IMG/VR virus record: IMGVR_UViG_3300006076_000611
Span: 1 to 42,539 of that record
From: a virus
Strand: one strand, 5' to 3'
Length of the DNA stretch: 42,539 bases
The notes under the pieces: model-generated
What the model was told of the DNA's origin: nothing
The model's database searches: none
The model's input: the letters and a program-made list of their open reading frames with translations, nothing else
Program-made: the position numbers and the translations under genes
Shown: positions 37,059 through 42,539 of the stretch, piece after piece
How positions within the stretch are numbered: position 1 is the stretch's first letter
How the letters are laid out: every line of letters starts with the position of its first letter

Positions 37059-38887
37059 TGGGCAAAATAACCCAGTGGCACCTTGACGATGAACTTGTGC
37101 TGGACTTCTTCGCGGGTGGCGGCGGCGCTTCCACCGGCATTGAAATGGCCCTTGGCCGCCCGGTGAATATCGCAGTGAACCATGATGATAACGCCATCAA
37201 GATGCACACCGCCAACCACCCGCACACGCGCCATCTGTGCGAGGATGTCTTTGCCGTCGATCCGGAATCGGTTTGCAAAGGGCGGCGCGTGGCTCTTGCG
37301 TGGTTCAGCCCGGATTGCACACACCACTCAAAGGCCAAGGGCGGCAAACCCCGGTCAAAGAAGATCCGGGGCCTTGCATGGGTCGTGATCAAATGGATGG
37401 CGCGCGTGCGCCCGCGCGTCGTCTGCCTTGAGAATGTCGAGGAGTTCCGCGACTGGGGGCCACTGACCAAAGACGGGCAGCCCTGCAAGGCCCGCAAAGG
37501 CAAGATTTTCGATCACTGGATCAGCCAGATGGAACGCCTTGGCTACAAGGTCGAATACTGGGTCTTGCGCGGCTGCGACTATGGCGTGCCCACCATCAGA
37601 AAGCGACTTTTCCTAGTCGCACGGTGCGACGGCCTGTCGATCGTCAAGCCAGCGCCAACCCACGGCGACCCTAAATCGGATGCCGTCAAACAGGGCAAAC
37701 TGAAACCATGGCCGGTCGCCGCCGATATCATCGATTGGTCGCTGCCCTGCCCGTCGATTTTCATGGCACCAGACGAAGCCAAGAAACGCGGCCTGAAACG
37801 GCCCTTGGCCGAAAACACCATGAAGCGGATCGCCCGTGGCCTGCAGAAGTTCGTCTTTGATGCCGCCGACCCGTTCGTTGTCACCGTCAATCATGGCGGC
37901 GATACCTTCCGGGGCCAAGGCATTGATCAACCGTTCAACACCGTCACAGCGGCACGGGACGGGCATGGACTGGTGCAACCATTTGTTCAGCACGTTCAAC
38001 ACGCCAGCAGCCAAAATGGCACCATGCCGGTTGATGAACCGCTGCGCACTGTCACCGCCACACCAAAGGGCGGCGGCATGGCGCTGTCATGCGCCTACCT
38101 GGCACAGCACAACAACACATCCGCCGACAGCAGATCAGCAGACGCACCACTTTCGACCGTCACCAACACCGGGTCACAGCAGGGCCTTATCGCAGCCCAC
38201 GTCACAAAGTTTCGCAACGGCGCGACCGGTCACGCCGCAACCGACCCCCTCGCCACTGTCACCAGCGGCGGAAAGATGGCCCGCCCCGGGGGCGCAAATC
38301 CGCTTGGCGTGGTTGCTGTTCACCTTGACCGCCAGTTCGGGGCAAGCAATGGGGCCGATGTAGCAGATCCGGTTGGCACGATTACCGCAGGCGGTGACGG
38401 GAAGACCGCGCTTTGCACGTCCAACCTGATCAAACTGCGCGGCACCTGCCAGCACGGACAGCCCGTGACCGAACCGGTGCCAACCGTCACTGCCGGCGGT
38501 TTCCACCTTGGCGAAGTGCGCGCCTTCCTGATGAAATACTATGGCACCGGCGAAGGACAGGTTTGCGACGACCCTCTTGGCACCGTGACCTCGAAGGAAC
38601 GTTTCGGACTGGTGACCATCAAGGGCGAAGAATATCAGATTGTTGATATTGGCATGCGGATGTTGACGCCGCGCGAACTGTATGCCGCCCAAGGCTTCCC
38701 CGCCGATTACAAGATTGGCGACAACCCGGAGGCCGACGGCTTCAAATTCAGCAAAAGCCAGCAGGTCGCCAAATGCGGCAACTCTGTCTGCCCACCCTTG
38801 GCCGCCGCCATCGTCCGCGCAAACGTCAAGCCAACCTCCCTCTTTGCCCCGGCCAACGATACCGAGAAAAAGGAAACCGCAGCATGA
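37058..38887 (+). CDS. DNA (cytosine-5) methyltransferase, phage type with TVT repeats
   Basis: A 609-residue C5-methyltransferase. Motif I is VLDFFAGGGGASTGIE (14-29). The catalytic PC motif is FSPDCTHHSKAKGG (83-96), an SPDC variant seen in this subfamily. Motif VI is ENVEEF (125-130) and motif VIII GVPTIRKRLFLVA. The long target-recognition region holds seven imperfect repeats with the core P-x-x-T-V-T, for example DEPLRTVTATPKGGG and TEPVPTVTAGGFHLG. Motif X includes GNSVCPPLA. It should protect phage DNA from host restriction or alter expression. The end overlaps the next gene as ATGA. Confidence 0.9.
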   Translation: MGKITQWHLDDELVLDFFAGGGGASTGIEMALGRPVNIAVNHDDNAIKMHTANHPHTRHLCEDVFAVDPESVCKGRRVALAWFSPDCTHHSKAKGGKPRSKKIRGLAWVVIKWMARVRPRVVCLENVEEFRDWGPLTKDGQPCKARKGKIFDHWISQMERLGYKVEYWVLRGCDYGVPTIRKRLFLVARCDGLSIVKPAPTHGDPKSDAVKQGKLKPWPVAADIIDWSLPCPSIFMAPDEAKKRGLKRPLAENTMKRIARGLQKFVFDAADPFVVTVNHGGDTFRGQGIDQPFNTVTAARDGHGLVQPFVQHVQHASSQNGTMPVDEPLRTVTATPKGGGMALSCAYLAQHNNTSADSRSADAPLSTVTNTGSQQGLIAAHVTKFRNGATGHAATDPLATVTSGGKMARPGGANPLGVVAVHLDRQFGASNGADVADPVGTITAGGDGKTALCTSNLIKLRGTCQHGQPVTEPVPTVTAGGFHLGEVRAFLMKYYGTGEGQVCDDPLGTVTSKERFGLVTIKGEEYQIVDIGMRMLTPRELYAAQGFPADYKIGDNPEADGFKFSKSQQVAKCGNSVCPPLAAAIVRANVKPTSLFAPANDTEKKETAA

Positions 38888-39969
38888 GCATGCAAAAACT
38901 GTTTTTTGACAAGCTGGTGAAACCTCGGGTCGATGGTATGAGCCAAGGAATACCGCCACGCAATGACGGCACCATGTCAATTCACGACTCAAGCCTGAGT
39001 GTTTGGGAGGAAGGGCGCGACTTCGACGGCATGACCAATGATGTGCTGTCGCATCTGGTGCGGACCTTGCGCGACCTTGGCTGGGCGGTGCGCGGTGACA
39101 AGAACATCCGGAAGAACTTCCCGATCCTCAAAAGGAACCATCGCTACTGCCGACTTGGACACCTAGAAGCGAAGATCAACCTTGGTGGTCGCCATCTGGA
39201 GCTTAAATTCTTTCAGAACATCGCCAACGTCGAAAACCGAAACGGTGGCGAATATGATTTCGATATCCTTGAGCGCATGCCGTATCTTTTGCGGCTGCAG
39301 ACAATCAACACCATGTCGAAGATAGCCGCGGACCTGCACGCCACGTTCGGCTATACCCTGAAAGACATTAAACCGAGACGCAGCGACTATCGCCCCGGTG
39401 GAGTGACAGCTATGGAGCGGCTTGAACGGTATTACGCCGAAAGCTGGCACACCGACAAGCAACTCGGCTATTCGAGCGGTGCTAATTGCCGCTACAACAA
39501 CACCGGCGCGAACGGCGAAACCATCAAGCACGGCACAACCGTCTGGTTCAAAGACCTCAAGGGTCGCCGATGGATGCGCGGAACAGCCTATTACAACATC
39601 AATAACATGTGGTGGATCGTTACTGACAGATGGTCGATGACCAACATAGGTTCGCACGCCATCTATACAACCCAACCGAATGATCTGCGCGATTGCTCCA
39701 ACAACCAACATCACCGCAGCAGGCTCGAAAAGCAACTGCTTGACGCCATTGCCAACCTTGACTTTGTCCGCGCTGGGGAACTGCGCAAAAAACTGTTCGG
39801 AAGCCAGCCGCTATATCGCATCTGGAACAACGAAAAGCAGGCTTGGTACGCAACGGCAAACTGCGGATACAGCACGGACACCAGCCGCGCAGGACTGTAC
39901 ACCTTCGAGGAGGCGGAGCGATCCGCCAAAGGCGATGAACGCCTGACCGTCCGAAAGGTCGCAGCATGA
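38884..39969 (+). CDS. Hypothetical protein with UVR-like motif
   Basis: A 361-residue protein of unknown function, translated from ATGA over the methylase stop. Mid-region sequence is rich in Arg, Asn and Trp (TVWFKDLKGRRWMRGTAYYN; NMWWIVTDRWSM). Near residues 282-308, LEKQLLDAIANLDFVRAGEL then RKKLFG matches the UVR motif of UvrB/UvrC ('l...m..aa..ldFe.Aa.lR'). It ends with AGLYTFEEAERSAKGDE. A DNA-repair-linked or nucleic-acid role is inference; enzymatic motifs are not visible. Confidence 0.65.
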   Translation: MSMQKLFFDKLVKPRVDGMSQGIPPRNDGTMSIHDSSLSVWEEGRDFDGMTNDVLSHLVRTLRDLGWAVRGDKNIRKNFPILKRNHRYCRLGHLEAKINLGGRHLELKFFQNIANVENRNGGEYDFDILERMPYLLRLQTINTMSKIAADLHATFGYTLKDIKPRRSDYRPGGVTAMERLERYYAESWHTDKQLGYSSGANCRYNNTGANGETIKHGTTVWFKDLKGRRWMRGTAYYNINNMWWIVTDRWSMTNIGSHAIYTTQPNDLRDCSNNQHHRSRLEKQLLDAIANLDFVRAGELRKKLFGSQPLYRIWNNEKQAWYATANCGYSTDTSRAGLYTFEEAERSAKGDERLTVRKVAA

Positions 39970-40226
39970 CATTCTTGACCGCGCAGAAAGATGGGCGTAG
40001 CATCCCGGTTGTCATGGACGCATCCATGACCGGGATTGGCGTCCCGTCTGTCACAAGGCGCTCGAACCGCGCCCAACCTGTTGCTGCGCGGTTTTCTTAT
40101 GGTCGGGCGTGTGGGAGTTCCTTCGGGAACGCCATTCCTTGTGATGGTAACGCCAATCCTGCACGTCCGATCACCAGAGATTGGCGTCTCTGTGGTCGGG
40201 TTGGAACCAATCACAAGGAGGTCGCC
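39970..40226 (+). ncRNA. Structured leader of the antirepressor-like gene
   Basis: A 257-base leader with three strong hairpins on the plus strand. First: ATCCCGG/CCGGGAT plus TCATGGA-CGCA-TCCATGA (40002-40036). Second: AACCGCGC/GCGCGGTT (40065-40072/40086-40093) followed by TTCTTAT, terminator-like. Third: GTTCC-TTCG-GGAAC (40117-40130) with a UUCG loop. Ends GGTTGGAACCAATCAC before AAGGAGG. An open frame runs through it but starts poorly. A cis-acting leader or c4-type antisense RNA could control the downstream gene. Confidence 0.45.
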
Positions 40227-41036
40227 ATGAGCGCACCAACCAACAGCCGGACTCTGTCCGCAGCCGATCTTGATTCCACAGACACCAAAGAGCCCCGCAT
40301 TCAGGACATTCGCATTGGCGAACGTCTTGGGCTTAAGCGACCGCGCGTGATCCGCGAAATGATTGATCGCAACCGGGCCGAACTGGAAAGCTATGGACCA
40401 CTCGCCGTACGGCACGGCAAGTCGCGGGGTCAGGAATTTGAGGAGTTCTGGCTGAATGAGGCGCAGGCTTTATTGGTCTGCACCTTTGCACGCACCGATC
40501 GGGCGGCAGAGGTCCGGCGTGAACTGATCATGGTGTTTCTGGCATGGCGGCGCGGCGGATTGCCAACCCGCCTGCCACGCTGGACCCCGACGCGGGGCGA
40601 AATCCGTGCAATCAATTCGCGCGCCAGCCAGATATTGCAGACCCGCTTTGGCGCGGTGCGTGATGCGCTGATTGCCCAGGTCCGGGCTGACCGGCTGGCG
40701 GGCCATGATCGCCCGCTATCAGACTATGCGATTGAACCGACCGCACTCCTGCCGGCCAATGATCCCGGCTTGCCAAAACTTGACGATGGCCAGGCGCTTT
40801 TTTGCATTGAGGGCCGCATGGTGCTGACGGACATCACCGACGCCCGCCCGAAACCGGGCAGCGACGTGATCGCCATTGCGGTAACTGACGGCACCGGCCC
40901 GGCCCGCTTTGCCATCGAAAGCACCCCGCCCGCGCCAAACTGGTTCGACCGCTGCTTTCTTGCCAGACCAACCGACCCGCGCGACCTTGTCCGCCCCGTC
41001 GTCGTGGTCATCGGCACCGTGATTGAGGAGGGATAA
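40227..41036 (+). CDS. Antirepressor/Rha-like regulator
   Basis: A 269-residue protein with an excellent AAGGAGG ribosome binding site. The N-terminal ~110 residues (RIQDIRIGERLGLKRPRVIR, NRAELESYGPLAVRHGKSRG, EFEEFWLNEAQALLVCTFAR, AAEVRRELIMVFLAWR) match the phage Rha/BRO-like regulatory fold. The C-terminal part (LPKLDDGQALFCIEGRMVLT, WFDRCFLARPTD) shares pattern with the end of the early BRO-N protein (VDGHAVFRLGSRMVI). It probably antagonises the repressor or regulates lysogeny. It sits in a separate transcriptional unit behind a structured leader. Confidence 0.75.
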   Translation: MSAPTNSRTLSAADLDSTDTKEPRIQDIRIGERLGLKRPRVIREMIDRNRAELESYGPLAVRHGKSRGQEFEEFWLNEAQALLVCTFARTDRAAEVRRELIMVFLAWRRGGLPTRLPRWTPTRGEIRAINSRASQILQTRFGAVRDALIAQVRADRLAGHDRPLSDYAIEPTALLPANDPGLPKLDDGQALFCIEGRMVLTDITDARPKPGSDVIAIAVTDGTGPARFAIESTPPAPNWFDRCFLARPTDPRDLVRPVVVVIGTVIEEG

Positions 41037-41038
41037 GG

Positions 41039-41239
41039 ATGGCAAAAAAGGCCGCTGTTACACAGGCAGAGGTCACACGGACCATCAAGGCTGCACGCGC
41101 GTGCGGCCTTGATGTCTGCGAGATCGTGGTGACCGCTGATGGTGTGCGCCTGATTTACAACAAGGTTGACCGGCCCGTCGTAAATGACAATCTTGCTAAA
41201 CCGAAGAAATGGCCGAAGGCGGGCAAATCAGATGAATGA
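41039..41239 (+). CDS. Small conserved protein preceding the integrase
   Basis: A 66-residue protein. MAKKAAVTQAEVTRTIKAAR plus ACGLDVCEIVVTADGVRLIY matches small ORFs that commonly precede integrase genes in alphaproteobacterial prophages (remembered). The helix-strand pattern with an 'i.v..dG.v.i' strand is seen; an excisionase-like or integrase-partner role is inference. It starts 2 bases after the regulator stop and overlaps the next gene by 8 nt. Confidence 0.7.
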   Translation: MAKKAAVTQAEVTRTIKAARACGLDVCEIVVTADGVRLIYNKVDRPVVNDNLAKPKKWPKAGKSDE

Positions 41240-41450
41240 TAAAAAGACACCACCAACAAACGAACTGGAAACCCTGCGGCGCCAGAACGCCGAAATGCTC
41301 CAGCTATTCAAGGTGATCATGGAGAACGGCGCTTGGTATGTCAGCGCCTATGAAATTGACATGTGGCCGGATGGGCCAGATGGCGAAGATATCGGCGAAA
41401 AGATAGAAGCGATTCTTGCCGAGGCCGGGATCAAATGGGAAAGGAAATAG
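41232..41450 (+). CDS. Small hypothetical protein, integrase operon
   Basis: A 72-residue protein. Its first part is a helical, charged region (NELETLRRQNAEMLQLFKVI) that may be a short coiled coil. WYVSAYEIDMWPDGPDGEDI and a final helix IGEKIEAILAEAGIKWERK follow. The ATG at 41232 overlaps the previous gene by 8 nt; an upstream in-frame start is not needed. It abuts the integrase directly, so one mRNA likely carries all three. Function unknown. Confidence 0.65.
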   Translation: MNDKKTPPTNELETLRRQNAEMLQLFKVIMENGAWYVSAYEIDMWPDGPDGEDIGEKIEAILAEAGIKWERK

Positions 41451-42539
41451 ATGGCGAAGCTTGATCTGCCGGGACTGTGCGTTGAACGCAATCGATCGGG
41501 AACGCCTGCATGGCGCGTCCGGGTCGAGGGCGATGCACGCCGCAAGATCACGCTGCCGGTCAATCCCGACCACCCGGAATTCATGGAACTGTATCGCGCA
41601 GCGCGCGCGGGCATAAAGGCGCTGCCACAAGGCAAGCCGGAAGACCGGGTCATGCGGTCATCCCTTGATTGGTTGCGGGTCAAGTATATTGATCACCTGC
41701 AGGCAATGGTCGAGGCGGGGGAGGCATCCGACAAGACGCACAAGCAGCGCAAGGGGCTACTCCAGCGGATGTGCGATATGGTGACAGAGGAAGGCGACCG
41801 GTTCGGTGATTTCGAAATGGAGATGCCAACCCATTTCATCACACGCGCGCGCAACCAGATGGCAAAGACTCCGGGCGCTGCGGCGAACATGGTCAAGGCG
41901 ATCCGGGCGATGTACAAATGGTCCTTCGAAACCGGCATCACCCAGACCAACCCGGCGATCAACATTTCCCCACCCCGACCAAAGGGCAAGGGCGCGATCC
42001 CCTGGACGGTCGAAGACCTTTACCAGTTCCGAGACAAGCACCCGCCGGGCACGATGGCCTATCTTGCGGTGACGCTGTTCATGTTTACATCGTGTCGCAT
42101 CAGCGATGCCTATATGCTCGGACGCAAGAACGAGTTTGAATACAAGGGCCGCACATGGATCGGCTGGCAACCGGTGAAAAAGGGATCAACCTTTGTCGAT
42201 ATCCCGATCCTGCCGCCCTTGATGAAGGCGCTCCGATCGCAAACCGTCGTCGGTGAAACCTATCTGTTAAACGAATACGGCCAACCGTTCGCAAGCCCCG
42301 AAGGACTGCGCAACCGCATGCGAAAATGGTGCGACGAAGCCGGATTACCCCACCTGTCCAGCCATGGCATCCGCAAAGGATCCGGCACGATGATGATTGA
42401 AATGGGCTGTTCGGTGCATGATGTCATGTCTGTCCAGGGACACAGCGATTCAAAAACATCGGACGTCTACACCAAGTCATTCAACCGCCGCCAGCACGCC
42501 GAAAACGCCATGGACAAACTTGCCGGTCTGGACTGGTGA
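41451..42539 (+). CDS. int: Tyrosine-recombinase integrase
   Basis: A 362-residue phage integrase that inserts and excises the phage genome. The core-binding domain (~70-165) is helical. The catalytic domain has Arg in TSCRISDAY (R216), Lys in VKKGSTFVDIP (K243/244), H-x-x-R in SSHGIRKGS (H305, R308), His in QGHSDSKTS (H331) and the nucleophile in DVYTKSF (Y340). All catalytic positions are intact. An AAGGAAA ribosome site precedes ATG 41451, abutting the upstream stop. The gene ends at the last base of the window, so attP/attL must lie just outside. Confidence 0.95.
   Translation: MAKLDLPGLCVERNRSGTPAWRVRVEGDARRKITLPVNPDHPEFMELYRAARAGIKALPQGKPEDRVMRSSLDWLRVKYIDHLQAMVEAGEASDKTHKQRKGLLQRMCDMVTEEGDRFGDFEMEMPTHFITRARNQMAKTPGAAANMVKAIRAMYKWSFETGITQTNPAINISPPRPKGKGAIPWTVEDLYQFRDKHPPGTMAYLAVTLFMFTSCRISDAYMLGRKNEFEYKGRTWIGWQPVKKGSTFVDIPILPPLMKALRSQTVVGETYLLNEYGQPFASPEGLRNRMRKWCDEAGLPHLSSHGIRKGSGTMMIEMGCSVHDVMSVQGHSDSKTSDVYTKSFNRRQHAENAMDKLAGLDW

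Noticed and set aside
39966-40226. The extended start of the Rha-like regulator (ATG at 39966).
   Set aside because: AAGGAGG before ATG 40227 is a much better start and the upstream part is hairpin-rich and low in protein-like sequence.
1-42539. Reverse transcriptase, Avd and template repeat of a DGR.
   Set aside because: No ORF shows RT motifs, and no second copy of the variable-region-like segment was seen by eye; only a remote copy or loss remains possible.
1-42539. tRNA genes and attL/attR direct repeats at the window ends.
   Set aside because: Both ends are inside coding sequence and no cloverleaf or shared end repeat was seen; the window is trimmed to gene boundaries.

Overview
This window reads as one nearly complete temperate, lambda/HK97-type siphoviral prophage of about 42.5 kb. 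It has relatively high G+C. The product mix (GTA-type 3TM holin, P27-type small terminase, HK97 capsid module, C5 methylase with repeated P-x-x-T-V-T segments, small conserved ORF just before the integrase) points to an alphaproteobacterial host. Rhodospirillales, for example Thalassospira, is my best guess, from family resemblance only. The window begins exactly at a start codon and ends exactly at the integrase stop codon, so it was probably cut on gene boundaries. No att sites or tRNA genes are visible.

Layout. 0-2.2 kb: a zinc-ribbon-like ORF, then lysis genes on the minus strand (holin, lysozyme-like endolysin, two small membrane proteins, a secreted protein). 2.2-12.6 kb (minus): tail genes, with a receptor-binding protein whose C-terminus resembles the C-type-lectin variable proteins of diversity-generating retroelements (DGRs), a gpJ-like tip protein, tape measure, tube, tail terminator, and chaperone genes carrying the lambda slippery heptamer GGGAAAG. 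12.6-15.0 kb: a cargo ('moron') cassette interrupting the structural genes, with a BRO-N protein, a divergent XRE regulator with its own operators, and an opposite-strand WYL-like/TerB-like protein. 15.0-22.9 kb (minus): head module (head closure, connector, decoration-like protein, major capsid, protease, portal, terminases) and an HNH nuclease. 23.0-34.1 kb (minus): the early operon, running from a Cro-like gene through regulators, many small start/stop-coupled genes, a methyltransferase, a BRO-N antirepressor-like gene, DnaB and an initiator-like gene with internal iterons, ending at a strong terminator. 34.2-42.5 kb (plus): CI-like repressor, S24-like small protein, sliding-clamp-like protein, C5 methylase, UVR-motif protein, a second antirepressor-like regulator behind a highly structured leader, two small ORFs and the integrase.

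How it probably works. The Cro-like and CI-like genes diverge from an operator region with AACACG half-sites, the leftward promoter overlapping a perfect palindrome. The CI-like repressor keeps the S24 serine, but I see no catalytic lysine where one is expected. Together with several antirepressor-like genes, two of them behind long structured leaders, this suggests induction by antirepression rather than RecA-stimulated self-cleavage. Replication is probably theta, from iterons inside the initiator gene. Packaging is probably cos-type, because the HNH gene sits next to the terminase.

The features most worth attention are the cargo cassette, the structured leaders (possibly c4-like antisense control), the DGR-like receptor-binding protein without a visible reverse transcriptase, the frameshift site, terminator-like hairpins inside the late operon, and the iteron array.
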